DNA from: Spartobacteria bacterium UBA695
Lineage (GTDB): Bacteria; Verrucomicrobiota; Verrucomicrobiia; Chthoniobacterales; Chthoniobacteraceae
Direction: 5' to 3'
Assembly: GCA_002298145.1 (NCBI GenBank)
Contig: DBMP01000029.1
Span: 124,001-188,000, forward strand
Length of the DNA stretch: 64,000 bases
Of the stretch, positions 25,816-33,633 are shown piece after piece. Numbering within the stretch: position 1 is the stretch's first letter; each line of letters starts with the position of its first letter. Under the pieces are notes generated by a model that saw nothing but the letters and a program-made list of their open reading frames with translations, was not told the origin of the DNA and did no database searches. Both the position numbers and the translations under genes were made by a program.

Positions 25816-26544
25816 TTAGGCTCCCAGGTAGCGTTCGGTGAGGATGAAGCAGCGTTGATTTTCAGCGCGGAAATTGCGGCAGTAGTCGTCGGCAGGCGCG
25901 GGTGGCGTCTTAAAAAGCGTTAGCCGCACGGGCTTTGGCTCGTAGGCCAGGTTCGGGTCGAGCGGATGCTGGCAGGTGTTCAAAACTACGAGCGTGTTCA
26001 AATCCGCGCGGAGATCGACCGCGTCGCCCGCCTTGGAATTGCCCACGTGAAAAACCATCGAGCCCTCCGCGTCCACGTCCACGCGGCTAAAGAAATTAAC
26101 ATTCGCGCAAAGGTCGCGCTTGCCGAGGCCGTGTTTGCCAAGCTCGACCAGAAAATCATCATGCGCATTGCGATACCAGGCGTTGCGGCTTTCCTGGTAG
26201 GTCGATTCGCCGTACTTGGCGCGAACCTGCGCGGCGTTGGAGTGGCCAGAGATCGGGTCGTGCCAGCCGACGGAATCGTCCGTGATGGAAAGGAGCGAGC
26301 GGCCCATGTCGCTCATGAGAATGTGGCCACGCGTGAGCTTGGCGGTGTATTGAGCCTTGAGGCTGTCGGGCAGGTTCAGGCGTTCGAGGGGATCGTCAGC
26401 GTTGTAGGCCACGAGGCCGACGTTGGTGCCGCCCTCGATGTCGGTGAGGCGCAGGGTGGTCCCGGCCCGAAGCTTCCACGACCAGAGCCCGCCGCCCGGC
26501 AGGAGCTCTTCGAACAGAATCTTATCTTTGGAAATCGGTTGCAT
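25816..26544 (-). CDS. DUF1989 protein, carboxyguanidine deiminase-type subunit (UAAP1)
   Basis: 242 residues, paralogous to its neighbour. Matching segments are GTTLRLTDIEGGTNVGLVAY, SVGWHDPISGHSN, DLCANVNFFSRVDVD and LNTCQHPLDPNLAYEPKPVR. It is the first gene of the operon. The upstream 170 bp carry a 22-bp dyad shared with the allophanate hydrolase promoter. Its predicted role is as partner subunit in converting carboxyguanidine to allophanate. Confidence 0.88.
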   Translation of the reverse strand: MQPISKDKILFEELLPGGGLWSWKLRAGTTLRLTDIEGGTNVGLVAYNADDPLERLNLPDSLKAQYTAKLTRGHILMSDMGRSLLSITDDSVGWHDPISGHSNAAQVRAKYGESTYQESRNAWYRNAHDDFLVELGKHGLGKRDLCANVNFFSRVDVDAEGSMVFHVGNSKAGDAVDLRADLNTLVVLNTCQHPLDPNLAYEPKPVRLTLFKTPPAPADDYCRNFRAENQRCFILTERYLGA

Positions 26545-26580
26545 AGTGGTTGAACCGGCGAAACGGGTTCGCCTGAGAGG

Positions 26581-26628
26581 AAGCTAGGGCAAAGGCGTAG
26601 GTCTCGCTATAGGTCGAGGGACCTATGG
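26581..26628 (-). promoter_or_regulatory. Regulator dyad and promoter of the guanidine/urea operon
   Basis: The dyad at 26607-26628 has arms ATAGGTC and GACCTAT (perfect 7 bp, 4-nt centre). Read toward the operon it is CCATAGGTC, then CCT, then CGACCTATAG. A -10-like TAGCTT (minus 26586-26581) follows after 20 nt. The same dyad precedes the allophanate hydrolase gene. It is a candidate binding site of the adjacent LuxR-type regulator. Confidence 0.6.
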
Positions 26629-26715
26629 GCCGCGGAAGCTTGCTAATAGCTGCCCCGAACGGGCCCACGTTTTTATAGCGCAAAGCGACGCCCTTCCTGG
26701 GCCGCGCCCGCTGTG

Positions 26716-27699
26716 CTATTGCGCTTCCGTATTGATGCTGGAGAGCGCCGCCGCATAGCGGTTCTCCGCGCCGATCTTGGGAAGAATGTGCTCCACATGC
26801 CGCTTCACGGTGTGGATGCTAATTCCCAGGATGATGCTGATTTCGGCGTTCGACTTGCCGGCCTTCAGCCATTGATAAACTTCGTGTTCGCGCGCCGTGA
26901 GCGCCGTTTCCGGAGCGGGCGCGGCGATTTCCTCCAGCACCAGCAGCAGCCGGTTGCTGCGGGGATGGCGCGCCGCCTTGACGCGCAGAATCTTATCCCC
27001 CCGGCGGAACATCGGCAGCTCCGCGGCGCGGGCCGCCGCGCTATTCCACGCGGAGCTTTGCAGCGCCGCCACCGGGCGTTGCAGCGGCCTCGGAAGAATC
27101 CCCTCCGGACACCCCCCGATGTAGCCGGAAAGCATATTGCGAGTCCGGGGCGAGCAGTAATCCACCTCGCCCGACTCCCCGAGAAAAATATACCCGCGCT
27201 GGATCATCTCCTCGACCCCCTCCAGCTTCGCCCGCTCAATCTCGTCCACGGCGATATCCACACCAACCGCCCCCACCCACTCGCCGCGCGCATAGATCGG
27301 AGAGACCTGCGTGGTAATAAACTGCGGCTGGCCCGCACACGGGAATTCATACGGATCCATCACCGTCTCCACCCCCCGCTGGCGAGGCACCAGGTACCAG
27401 TCACCGTACCCGGGAACGTCGAAGCCCAAGTTGGGCTCCAGGCGGATCTTGCCACCCGCGCGATTCCAGAACGGGATAAACTGCCCCGCGTCGTCGTGCC
27501 CCGGAGCGTTGGTAAAATCCCGGTCCCGCCCATCGAGCGCATTCGGCTCCCAGACCGTCCAGACCCCCAGGAAAGCGGGGTTGCTGGCCAGGATCTCGTG
27601 CAGGATCTTTTCAAAAAGCTTCCGATCCGCGATGCCAAGCTCGCGCATTCCGCCAAACGTCTTGGCGAGTGCTTCAGTAGTTATGGCTTTGGAGTTCAT
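26716..27699 (-). CDS. Cytosolic Cache-LuxR transcriptional regulator
   Basis: 327 residues from the ATG at 27699; further upstream sequence in frame is low-quality coding. An N-terminal Cache/PDC sensor-like domain at about 40-170 contains FLGVWTVWEPNALDG, DFDVPGYGDWY-like sequence (GFDVPGYGDWYLVPR) and GVDIAVDEIE. A C-terminal LuxR/NarL helix-turn-helix at about 265-320 reads LTAREHEVYQWLKAGKSNAE, then ILGISIHTVKRHV. No transmembrane helix or signal peptide is seen, so it probably senses a cytoplasmic ligand such as guanidine. It is placed between the two transcription units it probably controls. Confidence 0.85.
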   Translation of the reverse strand: MNSKAITTEALAKTFGGMRELGIADRKLFEKILHEILASNPAFLGVWTVWEPNALDGRDRDFTNAPGHDDAGQFIPFWNRAGGKIRLEPNLGFDVPGYGDWYLVPRQRGVETVMDPYEFPCAGQPQFITTQVSPIYARGEWVGAVGVDIAVDEIERAKLEGVEEMIQRGYIFLGESGEVDYCSPRTRNMLSGYIGGCPEGILPRPLQRPVAALQSSAWNSAAARAAELPMFRRGDKILRVKAARHPRSNRLLLVLEEIAAPAPETALTAREHEVYQWLKAGKSNAEISIILGISIHTVKRHVEHILPKIGAENRYAAALSSINTEAQ

Positions 27700-27854
27700 C
27701 GGTCGGATCAAGCTAGCCGATGAGCATATCCGGTGCCAATAGGCGTTCCCTCCTATTCCCCCTCTATCTCCCCCGCCACACTGGGCAAAACCCAACACCC
27801 GGTTTTCAGGAATCTGGCGAAATTTGGTCAACCCACCTCCGGAATCGGCGCAAA

Positions 27855-27903
27855 CCATAGGCCTAACGACCCATAGAGGGGTTGGCCTCACTCTTGCTAC
27901 ACT
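27855..27903 (+). promoter_or_regulatory. Regulator dyad and promoter of the allophanate hydrolase gene
   Basis: At 27855-27876, CCATAGGCC, TAA and CGACCCATAG match the dyad in front of the guanidine operon at 17 of 22 positions in the same orientation to the gene. It is followed after 21 nt by TACACT (27898-27903) preceded by TG, an extended -10. The -35 position is poor, as expected for an activator-dependent promoter. The ATG is at 27929. Confidence 0.6.
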
Positions 27904-27928
27904 CGAGCCCACTTTTCAAATCCTTCCC

Positions 27929-29686
27929 ATGACCATTGCACGTTATACGCTCCGTTTCCCCGCTCTCGACTTGAACGCCGTGCGTCGATTTTATGCCGAA
28001 GGCGGCACGCCGGAAAAACTGGTGCGCGAGATCTACCGCCGCATCACCGAACGAGGAAACGACGCCGTCTGGATTTACCTGCCCCCTCTCGAAGGAGCCG
28101 TTGCGAACCTCCCCACCGACACCTCCCTGCCGCTCTACGGCGTCCCCTTCGCCATCAAGGACAACATCGACGTCGCGGGCTGGCCCACCACCGCCGCCTG
28201 CCCGGAATACCGCTACATCCCCGCCCAGGACGCCACCGTCGTGGCCCGCCTGCGCGCCCTGGGAGCCATCCCCATCGGCAAGACCAACCTGGATCAATTT
28301 GCCACCGGGCTCGTCGGCGTGCGCTCCCCCTACGGCGTCCCCCGCAGCGTCTACAATGGCGATTACATTTCAGGCGGATCAAGCTCCGGTTCCGCCGTGT
28401 CCGTGGCGGCGGGCTTGGTCAGCTTCGCCCTCGGCACCGACACCGCCGGATCGGGCCGCGTCCCGGCAGCGTTCAACGGCCTCGTGGGCCTCAAGCCAAC
28501 CCGCGGCATCCTGAGCGCCAAGGGCGTCGTGCCCGCGTGCAAATCGCTCGACTGCGTCTCCCTCTTTACCACCAACGTCAGCGACGCCCAGACCCTCTTT
28601 GATATCACCCGGGGCGAAGACGCCGGGGACCCCTTCTCGCGCCCCTTGCCGCGCTACTCCGACGCCCCCGGCGGCACGCCGCGTATCGGCATTCCGAGGG
28701 AATCGCAGTGGGAATTTTTCGGCGACGTCGAGGCGCGCGAACTCTACCGCCAGGCGGTGGAACACGTCCGCGCCCAGGGCAACCCCGTCGTGGAGATCGA
28801 CTTCGCCCCGTTTGTCGAAACCGCACAGCTCCTCTACTCCGGCCCGTGGGTGGCCGAGCGCCTGGCCGCCATCGAGTCCTTCTACAAAGCCAAGCCCGAT
28901 GCCCTCTACCCCACCACACGGAATATTATCGGAGGCGCAAAGAAAATCAGCGGAGTGGAGACCTTCCGAGGGCTCGAAAAGCTGGCCATGCTGCGCCGGA
29001 TCACGGCGGCCGAATGGGAAAAAATGGACTACCTCCTACTCCCCACCACCGGCACGACCTACCGCGTCAGCGAAGTCATGGAAGCCCCCCTCAAGCTCAA
29101 CACCACCCTGGGTCACTACACGAACTTCGCCAACCTCCTGGACCTCTGCGCCATCGCCGTTCCCGCCGGAACGCGCCCTTCCAACCAGCTCCCCTTCGGC
29201 GTCACCTTCTTCGCCCCGGCCTTTCACGACCACTCCGTCTGCCAGATCGCCGGATCGTTCCTCGGAGAACCGCTCCCCGTGGCCCAGACGCAGGGCGTCA
29301 CGCTCGCCGTGGCGGGGGCGCACCTCACCGGCCAGCCGCTCAACCACCAGCTTACGGAACGCGGCGCGCGCCTGCTGCGCACCTGCCGCACCGCCGCTGG
29401 CTACCAGCTCTACGCCCTGGGCGGCACCCGTCCGCCGAAACCGGGCCTCGTGCGCACACCGGGCTTCTGCGGCCCCGGCATCGAAGTGGAACTCTGGTCG
29501 CTCAGCTCCGCAGCCTTTGGCGACTTCACCGCGCAGCTACCGCAGCCGATGGTCATTGGCGAAGTGGACCTCGACGACGGCACACACTGCAAAGGCTTCC
29601 TGTGCGAACCGTGTGCAGTAACCGCCGAGGGCACCCGGGAGATCACCTCCTTCGGCGGCTGGCGGGCGTATTTGGCGAGCCTTTAG
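27929..29686 (+). CDS. atzF: Allophanate hydrolase
   Basis: 585 residues from the ATG at 27929. The amidase-signature domain has the catalytic Lys in PFAIKDNIDVAG, the cis-Ser region ISGGSSSGSAVSVAAG and the nucleophile in LGTDTAGSGRVPAAF. The C-terminal allophanate hydrolase domain (about 455-585, with FCGPGIEVELWSL) matches the full-length AtzF/DUR1 architecture. Family role: allophanate to two CO2 and two NH3, with the C-terminal domain handling the N-carboxycarbamate step. It completes the pathway encoded divergently on the other strand. Confidence 0.93.
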   Translation: MTIARYTLRFPALDLNAVRRFYAEGGTPEKLVREIYRRITERGNDAVWIYLPPLEGAVANLPTDTSLPLYGVPFAIKDNIDVAGWPTTAACPEYRYIPAQDATVVARLRALGAIPIGKTNLDQFATGLVGVRSPYGVPRSVYNGDYISGGSSSGSAVSVAAGLVSFALGTDTAGSGRVPAAFNGLVGLKPTRGILSAKGVVPACKSLDCVSLFTTNVSDAQTLFDITRGEDAGDPFSRPLPRYSDAPGGTPRIGIPRESQWEFFGDVEARELYRQAVEHVRAQGNPVVEIDFAPFVETAQLLYSGPWVAERLAAIESFYKAKPDALYPTTRNIIGGAKKISGVETFRGLEKLAMLRRITAAEWEKMDYLLLPTTGTTYRVSEVMEAPLKLNTTLGHYTNFANLLDLCAIAVPAGTRPSNQLPFGVTFFAPAFHDHSVCQIAGSFLGEPLPVAQTQGVTLAVAGAHLTGQPLNHQLTERGARLLRTCRTAAGYQLYALGGTRPPKPGLVRTPGFCGPGIEVELWSLSSAAFGDFTAQLPQPMVIGEVDLDDGTHCKGFLCEPCAVTAEGTREITSFGGWRAYLASL

Positions 29687-29703
29687 TGTAGGGTGAGACC
29701 CGG

Positions 29704-30198
29704 TCAAGTCGGGTTGGCGTTAACCCCCACACCGTGACCGTATACCGCCTCTCCACCCCGCCGGGCCGTCTGGTAAACGAAATAGCAGGCAATCAGCGCC
29801 GAAATGGCCGCAACAACCCTCAACCCGTGTTGCAGCGCCGGGCTCAGCCCCCTGCCAAACGGCTGAGCCCATCCCTTGAGGCTTCGCGTCACGGCAGCGA
29901 AAACCGCCAGCATTGCCGCAATTGTAGCCACAACGCCGGTTTTTTCACCCCACTCCTGGTGGCTATCGATTAAACCCAGCACGTCTCCGGAAAGCCGTCC
30001 CAGCAGTTCCCGTGAAGCTTCCCCGGTCTCCACGGCAACCCAGGCCCCCGCGGCGCCCATCAGCAAGAGCACGGCGGCAATCCAGTCCAGGTTCCAGCGG
30101 CGTAAAAACACCGCCACGACCATGACGCCAGCGCCGACCAAGAGCAGCACGATTGGAAAATGAACCACTGCGGGGTGAAGGGGATCGGGAAGCATCAT
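29704..30198 (-). CDS. DUF2231 membrane protein
   Basis: 164 residues with four predicted transmembrane helices and the family start PDPLHPAVVHFPIVLLLVG. ETGEASRE and the His in LIDSHQEWGEKTG are also typical of the family. ATG 30198 overlaps the rubrerythrin stop (ATGA), with a second ATG one codon later. Family members are heme or redox-linked membrane proteins of uncertain role. Coupling to an exported rubrerythrin suggests oxidative-stress chemistry at the membrane. Confidence 0.8.
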   Translation of the reverse strand: MMLPDPLHPAVVHFPIVLLLVGAGVMVVAVFLRRWNLDWIAAVLLLMGAAGAWVAVETGEASRELLGRLSGDVLGLIDSHQEWGEKTGVVATIAAMLAVFAAVTRSLKGWAQPFGRGLSPALQHGLRVVAAISALIACYFVYQTARRGGEAVYGHGVGVNANPT

Positions 30199-30833
30199 TC
30201 GATTTTCTTCCACTCCTCCACCGGCGTTCCGCAAATATCGCAACGCTTGGCAGGAAGTGAGGTATCTGTGTTTCCGCAAACCGGGCAGACGTAGTAATCA
30301 ACCGGCTGGTTCTGCCCAAGGTGATCAAGCGCCGTCTGGTAAAGCTTGGTATGTTCCGTCTCCACCTCCTGGGCAAACGTGAACGTCCTCACAGCGGGGC
30401 TAGCCTTGGCCTCCTTGGCCCGCTTAAGGAACTCGGGGTACATCTCCTTGCTTTCATAGGTTTCCCCCTTGATCGCCGATTCCAGGTTTTCGCGCGTCGA
30501 GCCGACCTTCGGCTTTTCAGCCGCTAAGGCGGGGACCTGCCCCCCCAGCGCTTCAATCGCCGCTTTGTGATTATCCCGGTGAATCTGCTCGGAATACGAC
30601 GCCGCGCGGAAAAGCTTAGCCACCTGCGGGAACCCGTCCTCATCCGCCTTTTTGGCAAAGAGCGCATAGCGTTCGTGCGCATTGGCCTCCCCCTGGTAGG
30701 CCGTTTCCAGATCCTTCAGCACCGCCTCGTTATTCGCGGCCCCCCGGGCAGGCAACGTAAAGGCAAGGCACCCCATCAACGCGAGCAATAGAAACGCTTT
30801 CACGCCACCGGAATCGATGGGGCCCAAAAACAT
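30195..30833 (-). CDS. Exported rubrerythrin with rubredoxin-like C-terminus
   Basis: 212 residues. A hydrophobic export segment (about residues 12-31, AFLLLALMGCLAFTLPARGA) precedes a ferritin-like four-helix domain with ExxH-type ligands in AYQGEANAHERY, SYSEQIHRDNH, AIKGETYESKEMYPEF and EVETEHTKLY. The C-terminal rubredoxin-type knuckles CPVCGNTD and CDICGTP are present. Most rubrerythrins are cytosolic, so the signal peptide is unusual. Family role: peroxide reduction at a di-iron site. A GTG start ten codons on would shorten the N-terminus but keep the export segment. Confidence 0.87.
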   Translation of the reverse strand: MFLGPIDSGGVKAFLLLALMGCLAFTLPARGAANNEAVLKDLETAYQGEANAHERYALFAKKADEDGFPQVAKLFRAASYSEQIHRDNHKAAIEALGGQVPALAAEKPKVGSTRENLESAIKGETYESKEMYPEFLKRAKEAKASPAVRTFTFAQEVETEHTKLYQTALDHLGQNQPVDYYVCPVCGNTDTSLPAKRCDICGTPVEEWKKIE

Positions 30834-31230
30834 GGTCGTTCACGAAAGGTAAAGGATGGAACAAGAGACGCGCTTGCGTCCTCGTCCCCTGGGATCAGAG
30901 GGCCCAACTTGCGAGATGCAAGTTGACGAAAAATGGTGCTCGGGGCGGGACTTGAACCCGCACTAAATGGCACTTCTGGGCAGGAATAGTGCATCAACGA
31001 GACTGTTTTCTCTGAAAATGGAAAAAAGGCGTTTTATAGATGTCCGTCAAAGTCGTATTCCACCCCGCTATTTTGTCGCAACTTGTCGCAGGATTTTGGA
31101 GCGGCCGAATGTTGTTCCACAAACCCTCAAATCGGCGGAATTGGCCGATATTACGTTCCGCGTAATTACGCGTTCACCACAACCGATAGCGGATATGGGC
31201 GGCTGAGCATCCACAAGATGTTGTGGATCC
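30834..31230. other. Gene-free stretch at the prophage left junction
   Basis: About 400 bp without a supported gene. It contains the tRNA 3' fragment (30934-30963) that marks the attachment site, direct repeats of CTTGTCGCA-type sequence at 31072-31090 that could be integrase arm sites, and a hairpin at 31202-31235 next to the integrase stop codon. Confidence 0.7.
30934..30963 (-). other. Attachment site: 3' end of a class II tRNA gene (probably tRNA-Leu)
   Basis: On the minus strand the sequence holds a complete T-arm (GCGGG, loop TTCAAGT, CCCGC), a 3' acceptor strand CCCGAGC, discriminator A and CCA. Upstream sequence has no D-arm, anticodon arm or matching GCTCGGG 5' strand, so only the tRNA tail is present. 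A tyrosine integrase gene starts 270 bp away. This is the expected left junction of an element integrated into a tRNA 3' end; the intact tRNA should lie at the right end, beyond the window. Confidence 0.8.
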
Positions 31231-31235
31231 TCAGC
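31202..31235 (-). terminator. Hairpin at the end of the integrase gene
   Basis: GCTGAG, a C/C mismatch and ATCCACAA pair with TTGTGGAT and CTCAGC around a GATG tetraloop, and the integrase stop codon lies inside the 3' arm. It lacks a clear U-run on the integrase strand, so it may be a transcript-end or stabilising hairpin rather than a classical intrinsic terminator. Confidence 0.5.
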
Positions 31236-32556
31236 TCGCGAGGTTGAACGTCGTCTGGATGACGTTATCGGGCCAATCGGGCCAGACCTCAAACCACGCC
31301 TTTCCCTCTTCCTCTTGGCGCGCTTCGTAGTAGTGACGGCGGATCATCGGGATCGAATTGCCCATTTCCAGGCTGACTTCGCCCAGGTTCTTGACGACGG
31401 CCGTTCGATAGGTGCCGTAGGAATGCCGCAACGCATTCACCTTCCATTTGACGCCGGAGGCTTTCGCCATCCACGCAGTGATCCGGTCCGGACGCCGGTG
31501 GATGCATACAGGACCCGTCGCCGCGTGAAATGGCCGCAGCCAGGCAAACAGCGCGTCGCAAATGGGCACGTGGCGCTTTTCCGCCGTTTTGGCCACCTCC
31601 GGCCGCACGGTGATATATCGTTTGGTCCAGTTGAAATCTTCCCAGCGCAGGCAATCCTTGTTTGTTCCCGGGGGCGGACAAATTTCCTCTGTACGGATCC
31701 CCGCGAAGCCGCCGATCGCAATCCACGGCAACCACTCGATTCGCGCAGGGCGCGGATCTCCACCGGGGAGCCGGGGTCCCCGCTCCCGGCAAAGTGCATC
31801 GAGCAGTTTTTTGAAATCGTCTGGGGTATAGACGGAAACCGAACCGCCGCGACGATCGCTGATCCGAGGCACTTTTTCAGCCTCGGTACGTCGACTCTCG
31901 GCCAAGTAGCCTCGATCCTTTGCGAAACGGAAGAGGGTCACAATTTCGGCCCGGATGTTGTTTCGGCGCCGAGCCCCCACGTCCAGGCTGTTCAGCCAGG
32001 CCTCGATCTCCCCGGCCCGGATGTTGCCAATATTCCCCGGATTGCCGCTGGCGAACTCGGCCAGGTCATCATCGAGCCCCTTGATATATTTTGGGTTGTA
32101 CTGCGCCGCACGCTTGGAAATCATCAGCTCATCGAGGACCTTGCCCGTAGTCTTTTCGGATTGCGCGATAGCTTGCATACCCAAGCTGATCAGTTTTGCA
32201 ATGCCGTGTCTGCCCACCTGCTGCCGCGCTGCCGACCATTCCATGATGGCATCCATCACCCCGACCCCATATTTCTCAACTTCAAGCGCGGCGTGGGCAT
32301 AGATCGCGCGATCGGCGGCTGTAAAAACGAAACCTTCGGCACCCGAGTTATTGAGCGTGGTAGCGGCCGCCTCTGCTCCTCCTTTGGCTGCATCCCGGGT
32401 TTTGTAAGTCTCGATTTTGCGTTTTCCCCCGATCCGATAAGCAATTTGAAAGCGGCCGTCTCGGATCTTATAGATTGGTACGAAAATGGCCCCCACGCGA
32501 ACGCCATCGGGCTTTTCGCGTTTCGCTTTTTTGGGCTTTTTCACGGTGGGCGGCAT
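31231..32556 (-). CDS. int: Tyrosine-type site-specific integrase
   Basis: 441 residues. The N-terminal arm-binding region is basic. A core-binding SAM-like domain covers about 130-230. The catalytic domain has the first Arg in GFAGIRTEEICPP, the HxxR region as NALRHSYGTYRTA, and the nucleophile Tyr in IRRHYYEARQEEEGKAW. The Gly-Thr-Tyr between His and Arg differs from the common HSFATH form but the spacing is kept. The gene ends toward the attachment site, as in most tRNA-integrated prophages. Confidence 0.9.
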   Translation of the reverse strand: MPPTVKKPKKAKREKPDGVRVGAIFVPIYKIRDGRFQIAYRIGGKRKIETYKTRDAAKGGAEAAATTLNNSGAEGFVFTAADRAIYAHAALEVEKYGVGVMDAIMEWSAARQQVGRHGIAKLISLGMQAIAQSEKTTGKVLDELMISKRAAQYNPKYIKGLDDDLAEFASGNPGNIGNIRAGEIEAWLNSLDVGARRRNNIRAEIVTLFRFAKDRGYLAESRRTEAEKVPRISDRRGGSVSVYTPDDFKKLLDALCRERGPRLPGGDPRPARIEWLPWIAIGGFAGIRTEEICPPPGTNKDCLRWEDFNWTKRYITVRPEVAKTAEKRHVPICDALFAWLRPFHAATGPVCIHRRPDRITAWMAKASGVKWKVNALRHSYGTYRTAVVKNLGEVSLEMGNSIPMIRRHYYEARQEEEGKAWFEVWPDWPDNVIQTTFNLAS

Positions 32557-32562
32557 TATAAA

Positions 32563-32856
32563 TCAGTACCCTAGCAGAATCTTCATGGAATCCCACATAC
32601 CCCTGATCCCGCCAAAATTCCAAAGCATCAGAGCCATGCCGCCGATGACGATCCAAATATAGATCCCGTTCTTTACCAGCTTTTCGTGTTCCGAAAAAAC
32701 CTCACTAATGCGCCGCCATTCATTGCGCTGAGAATCGAACATGTAATCGGTCAGCATTACCCCGCCATCCTCACGCCGGAGTAGCATTTGTAATTCCTCG
32801 GTGCTGAATTCGCCGATCTCTTTCCCATCCCTAGCTATCTTCAATTTCTCGCTCAT
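32563..32856 (-). CDS. GYF_2 (DUF4339) domain membrane protein
   Basis: 97 residues. The N-terminal half resembles the DUF4339/GYF_2 fold: IARDGKEIGEFSTEELQMLL, LTDYMFDSQRNEWRRISE. A single transmembrane helix follows (YIWIVIGGMALMLWNFGG). Such domains usually bind proline-rich or unknown partners at the membrane. It lies 6 bp from the integrase gene on the lysogeny side, so it may be expressed in the lysogen. Function is unknown. Confidence 0.72.
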   Translation of the reverse strand: MSEKLKIARDGKEIGEFSTEELQMLLRREDGGVMLTDYMFDSQRNEWRRISEVFSEHEKLVKNGIYIWIVIGGMALMLWNFGGIRGMWDSMKILLGY

Positions 32857-32893
32857 TTTTTCCTAACAGATCAATCTGTGAGAATTTCGCAAG

Positions 32894-33625
32894 TTACTGG
32901 TTCTGAATGAACTTATAGGCGCGTAGGCGTCTTTTACCCACGTTTTCCACGCCATCGGGAATGGCAATGATTTTGATCTGATCACCCTCGGCCACATCCT
33001 GGAGATAATTTTTAAGGATAAATTCCCCATAAGCCGCTCTAGGATCAGAGCTGCTTCCTCCATAACCACCTCCACCCCCGCCGATCCTACCCAGGCTAGA
33101 CGCACTAGATGGAACAGAGATCGGTTTAGGACAATACACAATTGCATACTGGTCTTTTACCGCCACAATTTGACCGGTAAGCCGCTTTGATTCTTCGGCC
33201 ATTTTTTTTGCCTCCTGCGCCTCTTTCTCTTTTTGCTTTCGAAGATTTTCTTCATCAGCCAAGCGCTGTATTTCACGCTCCTGAGAAGCTTTTAGCTGCG
33301 CCGCCTTGGCCTCAAGTTCAGCTGTAGTGCGCATGCTGATGAGCGTTTCACGCTCTTGCGAAGCCTTTATCTGCGCCACCCGAAATGCCTCTGCCTTGGA
33401 GGGATCGTAACCGAATTTCTGGCGCTGCCCCTCGGGCATGTCAGTAAAATTAACTTTTACCACTCCGAATGCCGTCATCACCACGAGCCCATCTGGCTCA
33501 ACTCGGGAAACGCTGACGTTCTCGTATTTCTTGCCATCGTTGGTGGTAATGGAAACCTTCCGGTCTTCGCCGAAGGCGAAGGCAGCGGCGGCAACGACCG
33601 TAATACCAATGAGGACGAGTTTCAT
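32894..33625 (-). CDS. Exported coiled-coil protein of unknown function
   Basis: 243 residues. A signal peptide (MKLVLIGITVVAAAAFAFGE) precedes a small beta-rich segment (VSITTNDGKKYENVSVSRVE). An Ala/Glu/Lys/Arg coiled coil spans about 80-150, then a Gly/Ser/Tyr-rich linker and a short conserved-looking end (DQIKIIAIPDGVENVGKRRLR). The early segment resembles tudor/SH3-like repeats common in Verrucomicrobia secreted proteins. GC is lower than the flanking chromosome. It may be a lysogenic-conversion gene. Confidence 0.65.
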   Translation of the reverse strand: MKLVLIGITVVAAAAFAFGEDRKVSITTNDGKKYENVSVSRVEPDGLVVMTAFGVVKVNFTDMPEGQRQKFGYDPSKAEAFRVAQIKASQERETLISMRTTAELEAKAAQLKASQEREIQRLADEENLRKQKEKEAQEAKKMAEESKRLTGQIVAVKDQYAIVYCPKPISVPSSASSLGRIGGGGGGYGGSSSDPRAAYGEFILKNYLQDVAEGDQIKIIAIPDGVENVGKRRLRAYKFIQNQ

Positions 33626-33633
33626 AATAAAAC

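Noticed and set aside
26545..26715. Guanidine-I (ykkC) riboswitch upstream of the DUF1989 genes
   Set aside because: The pathway makes it likely, but on reading both strands I could not find the conserved CUAG-GUUCCG, GGUCCGAGAG and AAAAGCCCGG-type segments. The region is better explained by the regulator dyad and promoter.
27882..27898. Sigma-54 promoter (TTGGC then TTGCT) before the allophanate hydrolase gene
   Set aside because: The -24/-12 spacing fits, but the partner operon's promoter does not have it, and the regulator is of LuxR type without a sigma-54 activation domain. An extended -10 at the same place is the simpler reading.
30934..31010. Complete tRNA gene at the prophage left end
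   Set aside because: Only the T-arm and 3' acceptor strand are present; there is no matching 5' acceptor strand, D-arm or anticodon arm upstream.
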